Assembly: GCA_002346545.1 (NCBI GenBank)
Contig: DEAA01000023.1
Location: 51,647 to 69,929 of the forward strand
DNA length: 18,283 nucleotides
From: Acidobacteria bacterium UBA2994
GTDB lineage: Bacteria; Acidobacteriota; Vicinamibacteria; Vicinamibacterales; UBA8438
Direction: 5' to 3'
Shown here: piece by piece, positions 6,915 through 14,429 of the stretch
Position numbering within the stretch: position 1 is the first letter of the stretch
Layout of the letters: each line of letters opens with the position of its first letter
Notes under the pieces: generated by a model
The model's database searches: none
What the model was told of the DNA's origin: nothing
Seen by the model: only the letters and a program-made list of their open reading frames with translations
Made by a program: the position numbers and the translations under genes

Positions 6915-7925
6915 ATGCCTGCGTATCGATTGTGCGGCATCCTGCTTGTGGGGGTGAGCCTCGGGTGTTCGCCGTCTCCATCAGGGTCGCTTCCGCCGTC
7001 AGAAGCCTCATCGTCTCCTTCACCGGCCTCTTCATCGGCGCGAGAGGTAAGCACCGTTGCCACGATCGCCTTCACCGAAGGACCCACTGCCGATCAGGAT
7101 GGCACGGTCTACTTCACCGACCTCCGAAACAACCGGATCCTGCGGCTGGGTGTCGATGGCCAGGTGTCCACCTTTCGCCAGCCGAGCAACGACGCCAATG
7201 GGTTGTTGTTCGACAGCGAGTTTCGGCTGCTGGCCTGTGAGGGGGGCGACGGCGAGACGGCCCTGCCGCGAGTGACTCGTACCAACATGGTGACCGGCGA
7301 GGTCGAAGTGCTGGCTGACAGCTTCGAGGGCAAGCAGTTCCATCGCCCCAACGACCTGACCTTCGACAGTCAGGGCCGCATCTATTTCACTGATCGGCCC
7401 GGTGCCAACGTCACACCCGAGCAGACCGGCGTACATGGGGTATATCGCATCGATCCTGATGGCACCGTCGCCCGTGTCCTGACCGAGCCGGAGGTGGTGC
7501 GTCCCAATGGCATCGTCATCTCGCCTGACGACTTGACGCTGTATGTCATCGAGACTGAACAGAGAGAGGGGGGGGCTCGTCTGATTCGCGCCTACGACTT
7601 GGCGGAGGACGGCACGGTCGGCAATCACCGGGTGTTCCACGACTTCTATCCTGGGCGGAGCGGTGACGGGATGACCATCGACAGCCAGGGCAACCTGTAT
7701 GTGGCCGCTGGGCTGAACGCGTTGCGGGGGACCAGCGAGACGCTCGACACAGTGGCCGGCATCCATGTGTTCTCGCCGGCGGGTCAGCTGCTCGAGCACA
7801 TCCCGATTCCCGAGGACACGATCACGAACGCAGCTTTCGGTGGCGACGATATGCGGACGCTGTATGTCACCGCCGGGAAGACGGTATACACCTTCCTGAC
7901 CGACATCGAAGGGACGAGACGATGA
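6915..7925 (+). CDS. SMP-30/gluconolactonase-like beta-propeller lipoprotein
   Basis: The 336-residue protein belongs to the SMP-30/gluconolactonase/LRE family, which hydrolyses sugar or other lactones with a divalent metal. The usual ligands are visible: Glu55 in TEGP, Asn146 in RPND, Asn198 in RPNGI, and the catalytic/metal Asp251 in GDGMTID. I chose ATG 6915 (AGGAG 8 bases upstream) over the TTG at 6888. The N-terminus is hydrophobic with a possible lipidation Cys18 (VSLGC), then a Ser/Pro-rich linker to about residue 45, so it is probably a membrane-tethered lipoprotein. The lipobox is imperfect, with Ser at -3. The stop overlaps the start of the serine hydrolase (ATGA). Its place after a PQQ dehydrogenase suggests it opens the lactone that enzyme makes. 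A run of eight G at 7568-7575 lies within the gene. Confidence 0.85.
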   Translation: MPAYRLCGILLVGVSLGCSPSPSGSLPPSEASSSPSPASSSAREVSTVATIAFTEGPTADQDGTVYFTDLRNNRILRLGVDGQVSTFRQPSNDANGLLFDSEFRLLACEGGDGETALPRVTRTNMVTGEVEVLADSFEGKQFHRPNDLTFDSQGRIYFTDRPGANVTPEQTGVHGVYRIDPDGTVARVLTEPEVVRPNGIVISPDDLTLYVIETEQREGGARLIRAYDLAEDGTVGNHRVFHDFYPGRSGDGMTIDSQGNLYVAAGLNALRGTSETLDTVAGIHVFSPAGQLLEHIPIPEDTITNAAFGGDDMRTLYVTAGKTVYTFLTDIEGTRR

Positions 7926-9064
7926 GTATACGCGTGCGCTCGTTGCTCGTTGCGTGGGCCGTGGTGCTGACTCCCCAAATGACCTTGGCGCAGTCGATTG
8001 ACACGGTCGCCGCCCTCGTGCCGGCGCCTCTGGGCTACGCCTCGGTGGTCGAAGAGGCTCGACGCCTGGTGATCGCTGATCAGGCGGAGCGTGGCTACCC
8101 GGGCATCGCGATTGCGGTTTCGGTCGACGGTGAGACGGTATGGTCCGAGGGGTTCGGCTACGCCGACCTCGAGCATCGGGTGCCGATGTGGCCGTCGGCC
8201 AAGTTCCGGGTCGGCAGCATCTCCAAGTCGATGACGGCCGCCGCCGCGGCCACTCTGGTCGAAGCGGGGCGCCTCGATCTCGACGTGCCGATCCAGCGCT
8301 ATGTCCCGTCGTTTCCGGAGAAGGCGCACCCCATTACGGCTCGTCAGCTCGGCGGGCACTTGGGCGGCATTCGCCACTACAAGGGCGACGAGAACCTGAT
8401 TAACGAGCAGTACGACACGGTGTCGGAAGCACTCTTGATCTTCGCGGCCGATCCACTGGAGCATCCCCCCGGAAGCGAGTTCCTCTACACGAGTCACGGT
8501 TTCAATCTGTTGAGCGCCGTGGTCGAGGGGGCTGCGGGTGAGGACTTTCTGACCTACATGCGTCACGCTGTGTTCCGTCCGCTTGGGATGGGAGATACCG
8601 TCGCCGACCATGTCGCGCCGATCATCGCCGGACGGACGAGTTACTACGTGCGGGACGATGCGGGTCAGGTGGTGAACGCACCGTGGGTGAACAATAGCTA
8701 CAAATGGGCGGGTGGCGGGTTCCTGTCAACGACCGAGGATGTCCTCCGGTTTGCTAACGCCCATCTCGGCGATGAATACCTGTCTCGTGAAGCCCGCCGC
8801 CTCCTGTTCGCCGAGCAGCGCAACGCGGCCGGTGAGGGCACCGGGTACGGTCTTGGCTGGTTCGTCGATACTGGTGATGACGGGCGGCGACTTCTCTTCC
8901 ATGCGGGTGGGTCCATCGGCGGAACTTCGCTGATGATCATGCAGCCCGAGACTGGCGTCGTGGTGGTCGGGCTGATCAACCTGTCCGGGGCACAGAACGG
9001 TGTCGTGCGCGATGTCCTACGGCTGTTCGTTGGGGCGGCCGATATGACCACTAGTGAATCCTGA
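7922..9064 (+). CDS. Exported serine hydrolase, beta-lactamase/LACTB-like
   Basis: The 380-residue protein is of the class C beta-lactamase/penicillin-binding-protein fold and closest by eye to LACTB-type peptidases. The signal peptide ends MTLA|QSID near residue 23. The nucleophile motif is S99-I-S-K102 in VGSISKSMTA. The second motif is Y189-T-S191 (in place of YxN, as in LACTB relatives). The third is H327-A-G329 in FHAGGSIGG. ITARQLGGHLGGIRHYKGDE (138-157) matches the family's ITxRQLLxHLSGIRHY block but with Gly where Ser is usual. It likely cleaves or transfers peptides or esters in the periplasm. True beta-lactamase activity should not be assumed. It starts inside the stop of the lactonase gene, so the two are translationally coupled. 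Confidence 0.88.
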   Translation: MSIRVRSLLVAWAVVLTPQMTLAQSIDTVAALVPAPLGYASVVEEARRLVIADQAERGYPGIAIAVSVDGETVWSEGFGYADLEHRVPMWPSAKFRVGSISKSMTAAAAATLVEAGRLDLDVPIQRYVPSFPEKAHPITARQLGGHLGGIRHYKGDENLINEQYDTVSEALLIFAADPLEHPPGSEFLYTSHGFNLLSAVVEGAAGEDFLTYMRHAVFRPLGMGDTVADHVAPIIAGRTSYYVRDDAGQVVNAPWVNNSYKWAGGGFLSTTEDVLRFANAHLGDEYLSREARRLLFAEQRNAAGEGTGYGLGWFVDTGDDGRRLLFHAGGSIGGTSLMIMQPETGVVVVGLINLSGAQNGVVRDVLRLFVGAADMTTSES

Positions 9065-9105
9065 CGACACTGCTCCGCACGCCCGCTCCCGATCAGGACA
9101 CCGGT

Positions 9106-9534
9106 TTGCATAGGCGGTCGCTGGAGTTTTGGCGCTGGGAACCGATCTACCGCCACGAAGGTGAGCTGTATCTCGAACGGCTGCGTTTGATCGCCTGCCG
9201 CTGGTTCGGCATTTACGTGCACTGGTTCCATGAGAGCGACGACGACTCCTTGCACGACCATCCCTGGCCGTTCCTCACGATCATCCTACGGGGAGGCTAC
9301 TGGGAGCACACGCCCGGTCCGGGCAGCACCCTCGGCAAGCGGTGGCATCGGCCTGGCGCGATCCGTTTCTGTCCCGCGAACTGGCTGCACCGGGTCGAGA
9401 TCGACCCAGCCCGCAAGCCGCTTACCGTCGTGATCCGAGGAACTCAGATCCGGCGCTGGGGGTTCCAGACTCCCAACGGATGGATCCCCTGGCCCGAGTA
9501 CAAGGGACAAAAAAAGCGATCCGCTTCGTCCTGA
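9106..9534 (+). CDS. Small cupin-like protein
   Basis: The 142-residue protein starts most likely at TTG 9106, with AGGA 7 bases ahead (9095-9098). No in-frame ATG lies nearby. The centre has the look of a single-domain cupin. His50 and His52 in SLHDHPWPFLTIILRGGYWE (48-67), with Glu67, would form the first metal motif. RPGAIRFCPANWLHRVEI (82-99) with His95 would form the second. The protein is unusually rich in Trp and His. Enzyme or sensor function cannot be told from sequence. It has no signal peptide, unlike the three genes ahead of it, and begins 41 bases after the serine hydrolase, so it may be the last gene of that operon. Confidence 0.65.
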   Translation: MHRRSLEFWRWEPIYRHEGELYLERLRLIACRWFGIYVHWFHESDDDSLHDHPWPFLTIILRGGYWEHTPGPGSTLGKRWHRPGAIRFCPANWLHRVEIDPARKPLTVVIRGTQIRRWGFQTPNGWIPWPEYKGQKKRSASS

Positions 9535-9599
9535 TCAAACGTGAGTCACGCCCTCCTCTTTCTCCCCGATGCGCCCGACCATGGTCCAGTGGAGGCGGG

Positions 9600-10445
9600 C
9601 TAGTGGCTCATGGCGTGTAACAGGACGTTGACGCCTAGCGAGTAACCCTCCGGGGCGAATTGATCAAAGAAGCGGGGGTCTTCACCCTCGCGCTCCCACG
9701 AGTCCTGAATGTCCGTGTTGTGGGTCATCGCTACCAGAATGCGTCCGTCGTCGTCGGTGATTACCCGGAAGTGAGCCGCGTTGCTGTCGATGCCACGTTC
9801 CGAGGTAGATGACCCTCCGGTTCGCCGCCAGTAGCGGATATTGGTTATCTGAGGCACTTCCCAGATGTTGTAGTGCGCCTGGAACAGCGGATGATCGAGC
9901 GGCAGGTCAATAATGGGATATTCCGACGGCGGCAAGACCCGTGAGATCTCCGCCTCCCACTGATTCCAGGCCGGGGTACCCCAGAAGTCGTCCACCCAGA
10001 GAAAGCCGCCCTTGAGCAGATACTCGCGCAGGCGCTGCACTTCGATCGCAGAGAATCCCACCGTGCCGACGTCAGAGCCCATCAGGAACGGGCAGGTGAA
10101 CAGCGCCGGGTCTGTGGCCCCTACCACCCAGTGGTTAGGCCGTTTCCGCTCGTCGAAGTCGACCTTGGTCGAGGTCAGCTCGGAGAGCCGGATCATAAAG
10201 TTGGAGTCGGCGTCAGGATAGTCGGTGCTCCAGCCGTACCCCTCCCGTTCCCGACGCACACTCGTGTACATCAACCGGCAGAAGGTAAAGCCGTTGTCAC
10301 GGTGAGCTGCCGGTTTGAGCCGCGGTGTGCGCCGGCTGCCGCGGAACCCACCCCAGCCTACCTGGGCGTCGGCGACCGATGCCAGGAGCATGGCAACGAC
10401 CAGCGCAATGGCGCCGCCGGATAGCCATCGAGCGTTCAGGCGCAT
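9600..10445 (-). CDS. Exported DUF4159 domain protein
   Basis: The 281-residue protein has a signal peptide ending ASVADA|QVGW near residue 27. The mature part matches the DUF4159 pattern closely: FTFCRLMYTSVRRE, STDYPDADSNFMIRLSELT, FTCPFLMGSDVGTVG, REYLLKGGFLWVDDFWG, LPLDHPLFQ, VPQITNIRYWRRTGG, and a closing THNTDIQDSWEREG. The fold of this domain resembles glutamine amidotransferase-like/ThuA-like Rossmann proteins, but no activity is established to my knowledge. The start is the ATG at 10445 with AAAGGA very close upstream. It is transcribed away from the paralogue cluster at 10580. The intergenic region contains two adjacent palindromes. The stop lies 65 bases from the convergent cupin-like gene, and nothing else is evident in that gap. 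Confidence 0.88.
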   Translation of the reverse strand: MRLNARWLSGGAIALVVAMLLASVADAQVGWGGFRGSRRTPRLKPAAHRDNGFTFCRLMYTSVRREREGYGWSTDYPDADSNFMIRLSELTSTKVDFDERKRPNHWVVGATDPALFTCPFLMGSDVGTVGFSAIEVQRLREYLLKGGFLWVDDFWGTPAWNQWEAEISRVLPPSEYPIIDLPLDHPLFQAHYNIWEVPQITNIRYWRRTGGSSTSERGIDSNAAHFRVITDDDGRILVAMTHNTDIQDSWEREGEDPRFFDQFAPEGYSLGVNVLLHAMSH

Positions 10446-10466
10446 AATCCTTTAAGAGTGCTGATT

Positions 10467-10490
10467 GTGTCACACCGCCGAGGCTCGGCG
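10467..10490. promoter_or_regulatory. Two adjacent palindromes in a divergent intergenic region
   Basis: GTGT-C-ACAC (10467-10475) is directly followed by CGCCGAG-G-CTCGGCG (10476-10490). Both are perfect and odd-centred. They lie between the DUF4159 gene (start 10445, minus) and the first YACHEGN paralogue (start 10580, plus), just upstream of the candidate plus-strand promoter. They are candidate operators. No regulator gene lies next to them. Confidence 0.4.
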
Positions 10491-10507
10491 TTCGGTTTCC
10501 AGAACGG

Positions 10508-10536
10508 TTGCGTCGGAGACTCGGCTGGGCCATTAT
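10508..10536 (+). promoter_or_regulatory. Candidate promoter of the YACHEGN paralogue cluster
   Basis: TTGCGT (10508-10513) and CATTAT (10531-10536) are 17 bases apart. Transcription would start near 10543, giving a leader of about 37 bases with AGGGGAG (10566-10572) ahead of the ATG at 10580. The hexamers match consensus only partly. Confidence 0.35.
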
Positions 10537-10579
10537 GCGGGGGCATCGACGCGACCGATGGAGGCAGGGGAGAGCAGGG

Positions 10580-11599
10580 ATGAGCACTCAACCTCGAGCA
10601 GTGGGGCCTAGGGCTTACGCAGCGTTGATTGGTATCGCGTGTGGGCTGATGGTCGCCTCAGTTGTGGCGCAGGATCCGGTGGGCTGGACGCCGTCGCGTA
10701 CGGCCGATGGGAAGGTGGACCTGCAGGGCATCTGGGCGAATAATCGCGCGACTCCAATGCAGCGGCCGGAGCAATTTGGCGAGAAGGCGACGCTCAGTGA
10801 TGAGGAGTTGGCTGAGCTAACCCAGCTGATCGCCGAGTTCCGTGACTCGGAGCAGGCAGGTGACCTGCTGGGCGACCGGCTGATCCAGCAGGCTCTGGGT
10901 AACTCGACCTTCCAGGACTTCGATGCCGAGACCGGCAATTACAATGCGTTCTGGCTGGTCGACCGAGCGCTCGACAACCGTACTTCGCTCATCATCAACC
11001 CGCCCAACGGGCGTCGACCTTCGATGACCGATGCGGCGCAGGCGCGCGCCCGGGAGCGCGGGGCGGCTCGCGCAGAACGGGGGCCGTCGGACGGGCCCGA
11101 GGACCGGACGCTCGGCGACCGCTGCCTGCACTTCTCGGTGCCGAACATGGGGTCTGGCTACAATAGCTACTTCCAGCTGCTGCAGACGCCGGATCAGGTC
11201 ACCATCATGCAGGAGATGGGGCACCTGGTTCGCACGATTCCGCTCGATGACCGTCCCCACCTCGACGACAAGATCCCGCAGTGGGCGGGCAACGCACGTG
11301 GACACTGGGAGGGCGATACGCTCGTTGTCGAGACTCGCAATTGGGACCCGCGCAGCCGCTTTAGTGGAGGCTCCTCGAATCTGGTGTTGACCGAACGGTT
11401 TACGCGCATCGCGCCCCGTGTACTGCGTCAGGAGATCACGCTGACCGACATGGATACCTGGATCCAGCCGTGGACAGTGGAACTCCTGCTGGACCAGAGC
11501 GACGACGCGATCTTCGAGTACGCCTGTCACGAAGGGAACTACGCTATGGAAGGTATCCTGGGTGGTGCCCGCTACGAGGAGCGAGAAGCGGGGCGGTAG
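10580..11599 (+). CDS. Exported YACHEGN-motif family protein, copy 1 (uncharacterised)
   Basis: The 339-residue exported protein has unknown function. I chose ATG 10580 because AGGGGAG lies 7 bases ahead and the longer frame from 10508 has no signal peptide at its N-terminus. Cleavage is likely at SVVA|QDP near residue 30. Family blocks are: DLQGIWANN (48-55), SLIINPPNGR (136-145), GDRC182, YFQLLQTPDQVTIMQEMGH (197-215), a GRWEGDTLVVET-like block GHWEGDTLVVETRNW (241-255), LTERF (270-274), and FEYACHEGNYAM (312-323). The mature protein has only two cysteines, C182 and C316, matched in both neighbours, which suggests a disulfide. The blocks in the second half look beta-rich. I know this family only as 'hypothetical protein' common in Acidobacteriota. 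It is the most diverged of the three copies. Confidence 0.8.
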   Translation: MSTQPRAVGPRAYAALIGIACGLMVASVVAQDPVGWTPSRTADGKVDLQGIWANNRATPMQRPEQFGEKATLSDEELAELTQLIAEFRDSEQAGDLLGDRLIQQALGNSTFQDFDAETGNYNAFWLVDRALDNRTSLIINPPNGRRPSMTDAAQARARERGAARAERGPSDGPEDRTLGDRCLHFSVPNMGSGYNSYFQLLQTPDQVTIMQEMGHLVRTIPLDDRPHLDDKIPQWAGNARGHWEGDTLVVETRNWDPRSRFSGGSSNLVLTERFTRIAPRVLRQEITLTDMDTWIQPWTVELLLDQSDDAIFEYACHEGNYAMEGILGGARYEEREAGR

Positions 11600-11661
11600 G
11601 TAACGCTAGCGTCTAGGTTGGGGTCTATTTACCATGTGGTTGCCTGGTGAGGCATGTCGTT

Positions 11662-11676
11662 GGCGCGTCCCGCGCC
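11662..11676 (+). other. Short hairpin between copies 1 and 2
   Basis: GGCGCG-TCC-CGCGCC is a perfect 6-bp stem in the 96-base gap between the first and second paralogue, just ahead of the AAGAGGA ribosome binding site (11685-11691). It may stabilise or process the transcript. Nothing else is evident in this gap. Confidence 0.25.
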
Positions 11677-11695
11677 GGGCTGATAAGAGGACGAG

Positions 11696-12703
11696 ATGTT
11701 GACCTTTCGCGCCGCCGCTCTGGGCGGGTTCCTGGCTGTGGTGGGCCTGATAGGCACTGCCTTGGCCCAGTCATCGGACATTCCCCGTACCCCGTGGGGG
11801 CACCCGGACATGCAAGGCCTCTGGAATAACTCCACGACTACCCCGCTCGAGGCACTGACTGGGGAGGAGCGGGCGCGAAGCCGCGAGGCGAGGCGTCCCG
11901 TAATCGAGGCGACGGCAGGCACTGGCGCCGCGTTTCCAGAGCAACGGGGCCCGCTTGACCGACCTTCGCTCATCATCGACCCGCCAGACGGCCGGATCAA
12001 GATGACCGACAAGGCCATCCGACGTCTGATCGTGCGGGAGAACGCACGGGAGGGACGCGGCGAGTCCGACTCCTGGCTCGACCGGAACAGCTGGGAGCGT
12101 TGCATCTCCCGCACCCTGCCGGTGGCGATGATCCCGAATCTCTACAACGCGAACTATCAGATCTTCCAGACCCCGGATTACGTCGTTCTGATAATGGAAA
12201 TGATCCACGAGGCTCGGATCATTCCGCTCGATCTGCCACCCTCCTCGGAGAAGATTCGCCAGTGGCTGGGCGACTCGCGGGGGCGCTGGGAGGATGACAC
12301 CCTGGTAGTCGAGACGATCCACTTCAACGACAAGCTCGATGGGGGCGACTATCAGCCGTCACATATCATTCAGACCGGGCATCGCGGTTCGGGCGCGACG
12401 CTCAAGCTCACCGAGCGGTTCACCCTGACCGACACCAGCACCATTGACTATCAGTTCACGGTGGAAGATTCCGAGACGTACACTCAACCCTACACCGTGG
12501 CGATCCCAATGGAGCGGTCGGCCCCAGACGTGGTGCTCTTCGAGTATGCCTGTCACGAAGGCAACTATGGGATGACCAACCTGTTGCACGCCGGTCGCGC
12601 CGACGAAGCCCAGGCGCTCGAGTTGGCCGGGCTCGTGTCTGAGCAGCGGAAGGATGCGGGCCACCCTGGCGTTCGTGAGCCGGCCGTGCCGTTCGTGCCC
12701 TAG
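11696..12703 (+). CDS. Exported YACHEGN-motif family protein, copy 2 (uncharacterised)
   Basis: The 335-residue protein starts at ATG 11696 with AAGAGGA 4 bases ahead, and its signal peptide ends TALA|QSSD near residue 24. Family blocks are DMQGLWNNSTTTPLE (38-52), SLIIDPPDGRIKMTDKAIRR (91-110), SWLDRNSWERC136ISR, LYNANYQIFQTPDYVVLIME (149-168), HEARIIPLD, IRQWLGDSRGRWEDDTLVVE (187-206), LKLTERF (236-242), and LFEYACHEGNYGM (281-293) with C286. C136 and C286 are the only cysteines. A C-terminal extension, LVSEQRKDAGHPGVREPAVP (313-332), is absent from copy 1 but shared with copy 3. It is followed 21 bases later by copy 3, with which it is very similar along its whole length, so the pair is a tandem duplication. 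I do not know a function. Confidence 0.82.
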   Translation: MLTFRAAALGGFLAVVGLIGTALAQSSDIPRTPWGHPDMQGLWNNSTTTPLEALTGEERARSREARRPVIEATAGTGAAFPEQRGPLDRPSLIIDPPDGRIKMTDKAIRRLIVRENAREGRGESDSWLDRNSWERCISRTLPVAMIPNLYNANYQIFQTPDYVVLIMEMIHEARIIPLDLPPSSEKIRQWLGDSRGRWEDDTLVVETIHFNDKLDGGDYQPSHIIQTGHRGSGATLKLTERFTLTDTSTIDYQFTVEDSETYTQPYTVAIPMERSAPDVVLFEYACHEGNYGMTNLLHAGRADEAQALELAGLVSEQRKDAGHPGVREPAVPFVP

Positions 12704-12724
12704 AGCTTCACCGATGAGAGCCTG

Positions 12725-13780
12725 ATGACCAGTAAATGCCAGATTCTGATCTGCCTGACCATTGCCCTCGCCCTTGCCGCGGCGGCGCCGGCCGATGCTC
12801 AGTGGACCCCGAAGCGTCTGGCGGCTGATTCGGTCGAGTTGCCCCGTACCCTCTGGGGCACCCCCGACTTCCAAGGCCTGTGGAACAACTCCACTACCAC
12901 CCCGCTTGAGCGGTTGACCTCTGAAGAGCAGGCGCAGAGCCGCCGAGCACAGCAGGCGGTCATCGAGGCCACTGGCGGCACCGGTGCAGGCTGGCTCGAG
13001 CAGGCTGGGCAGATCGAGCGCGAGTCTCTCGTCATCGACCCGCCCGACGGCCGGATCCGGATGACCGAGGTGGGCGTGCGGCGTCTCATCGACCGCGAGA
13101 ACGCGCGTGCCGGTCGCGGCGAGGCCGATTCTTGGCTTGATCGGAATAGCTGGGAGCGCTGCATTTCGCGGACCCTGCCCACCGCGATGATTCCGACGCT
13201 CTACAACGCGAACTATCAGATCTTCCAGACCCCCGATCACTTCGTCATCATGATGGAGATGATTCACGAGGCGCGGATCGTGCCGCTCGACGGCCGTCCC
13301 CGCAACTCCGAGAACATCCGCCAGTGGCTGGGTGACGCGCGTGGTTATTGGGAGGGGGACACCCTCGTCGTCGAGACCATGCATTTCAACTCGCGGCTCG
13401 ACGGGGGCGACTATCAACCGTCACACGTCACCCCGACCGGCCCACGGGGGTCGGGTGAGACGCTGAAGGTGACCGAGCGGTTCACCATGATGGACGTGAA
13501 CACTATCGACTATCAGATCTCCGTGGAGGACCCCCAGACCTTCGCCGTGCCCTACACGGTCGCCATTCCGATGTCGCGGTCCGCGACCGACGTGACCCTG
13601 TTCGAATATGCCTGCCACGAAGGTAACCACGCGATGGTGAATCTGCTCAACGCCGGCCGCGCCGACGAGCAACTCGCCATCGACGCTGCTGCCCTCGTCT
13701 CCGAGCAAAGAAAAGCAGCTGGCCATCCGGGAGTTCGGGAGCCGGCGGTACCGTTCGCGCCCATTCCACTCAAGCCATAA
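12725..13780 (+). CDS. Exported YACHEGN-motif family protein, copy 3 (uncharacterised)
   Basis: The 351-residue protein starts at ATG 12725 (GAGAG 4 bases upstream). The signal peptide ends APADA|QWTP near residue 25. Family blocks are DFQGLWNNSTTTPLERL (48-64), SLVIDPPDGRIRMTEVGVRR (101-120), SWLDRNSWERC146ISR, LYNANYQIFQTPDHFVIMME (159-178), HEARIVPLD, IRQWLGDARGYWEGDTLVVE (198-217) and LFEYACHEGNHAM (292-304) with C297. In the last motif the usual NYG/NYA tyrosine is replaced by His. Two Cys remain after signal cleavage. It keeps the C-terminal LVSEQRKAAGHPGVREPAVP extension of copy 2 and adds a short N-terminal WTPKRLAADSVELP stretch. A hairpin starts at the base after its stop, so it probably ends the three-gene unit. 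The function is unknown. Confidence 0.82.
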   Translation: MTSKCQILICLTIALALAAAAPADAQWTPKRLAADSVELPRTLWGTPDFQGLWNNSTTTPLERLTSEEQAQSRRAQQAVIEATGGTGAGWLEQAGQIERESLVIDPPDGRIRMTEVGVRRLIDRENARAGRGEADSWLDRNSWERCISRTLPTAMIPTLYNANYQIFQTPDHFVIMMEMIHEARIVPLDGRPRNSENIRQWLGDARGYWEGDTLVVETMHFNSRLDGGDYQPSHVTPTGPRGSGETLKVTERFTMMDVNTIDYQISVEDPQTFAVPYTVAIPMSRSATDVTLFEYACHEGNHAMVNLLNAGRADEQLAIDAAALVSEQRKAAGHPGVREPAVPFAPIPLKP

Positions 13781-13806
13781 GGGTGCCAGCAGTCGCGGCT
13801 GCACCC
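13781..13806 (+). terminator. Hairpin directly after the third paralogue
   Basis: GGGTGC-c-AGC (13781-13790) pairs with GCTGCACCC (13798-13806) across the loop AGTCGCG: 9 base pairs with one bulge, beginning at the base after the TAA. There is no T-run, so it is a probable transcript-end structure rather than a classic intrinsic terminator. Confidence 0.4.
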
Positions 13807-13878
13807 AGCGCTACAGTCGTTGGTGCCCATTCCGCCAGATCATCAGATCTTCGCTGGTCTCATCCCAGGCCGGCACGC

Positions 13879-13884
13879 TACAAT
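13879..13884 (+). promoter_or_regulatory. Candidate -10 box upstream of the gene at 13923
   Basis: TACAAT is 39 bases before the ATG at 13923. No recognisable -35 hexamer lies 16-18 bases upstream. GGAG (13915-13918) 4 bases ahead of the ATG is the probable ribosome binding site. Confidence 0.35.
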
Positions 13885-13922
13885 CAGCCGACACTCTGCG
13901 CAGTACCGAGGTCCGGAGTTCT

Positions 13923-14414
13923 ATGCGTATTTTCGCGGTCGCCGTTCTCCTGATTGGGGTTGTCGCACCGACGGCTACTGGTCAGCAACTCGCCGATCTC
14001 ATTCCGTCGCCAACAGGCATCGCGCCGTCTGATCCCTCGCTCCGCGGCATCATTCTGGACACGGTCGTGCCGATGAGCTCGGTGTCTATGCTGATACCGT
14101 CCCTGCCGCTGCCATCGCAGACAGTCGGCAGCAGTCTCGAGCTATTCGCGCCAACCTCGGGTCTCAGCTTCGATAGCCGGACTAACAGTGTCTTTCGTTG
14201 GTCGCAGCTGGCGAGCGGGCAGGCTGGGATCCGGGCCACGAATCTCCGCAGTGGCTCGATGTGGTACGGCACTATCCGTCCAAGTGGCCAGATGTCCGGG
14301 TTCGACAGTGACCTGAACTTCTGGCGCTACGACCTGAAGAGCGGTATCTATATCAATACGACCACCGGGGAGACGTGTGCCGGGCACGGACTGACCGGTG
14401 CGTGTGGATCGTAG
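13923..14414 (+). CDS. Small exported protein of unknown function
   Basis: The 163-residue protein has a clear signal peptide, MRIFAVAVLLIGVVAPTATG, with cleavage near residue 20 before QQLAD. The mature part has a Pro/Ser/Leu-rich, low-complexity first half (to about 75), then a segment with alternating aromatic and polar residues (VFRWSQLASG, MWYGTIRPSG, LNFWRYDLKSGIYINTTTGE), which looks like short beta hairpins. Two cysteines near the end (152 and 161 in TCAGHGLTGAC) could form a disulfide loop. I do not recognise a family. It probably sits in the periplasm or on the surface. It has its own -10-like box and is preceded by the hairpin that ends the paralogue cluster. Confidence 0.65.
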   Translation: MRIFAVAVLLIGVVAPTATGQQLADLIPSPTGIAPSDPSLRGIILDTVVPMSSVSMLIPSLPLPSQTVGSSLELFAPTSGLSFDSRTNSVFRWSQLASGQAGIRATNLRSGSMWYGTIRPSGQMSGFDSDLNFWRYDLKSGIYINTTTGETCAGHGLTGACGS

Positions 14415-14429
14415 CGGGCCGGCGTTGGC

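Noticed and set aside
7784..8611. 275-codon minus-strand frame
   Set aside because: It is antisense to the serine hydrolase, whose SxxK, YxS and HxG motifs are intact.
7922..9064. Antibiotic-resistance beta-lactamase
   Set aside because: The LACTB-like blocks and the YTS second motif place it with peptidase/esterase-like serine hydrolases. The fold alone does not support resistance.
12359..13417. 352-codon open frame on the minus strand spanning two genes
   Set aside because: It runs antisense across the end of copy 2 and most of copy 3, which have conserved blocks. A similar antisense frame opposite copy 2 simply reflects the duplicated coding sequence.
10580..13780. Toxin-immunity or defence-island reading of the paralogue cluster
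   Set aside because: All three products have signal peptides and share the same domain. No nuclease, ATPase or small immunity gene accompanies them, so nothing in the sequence supports a defence role.
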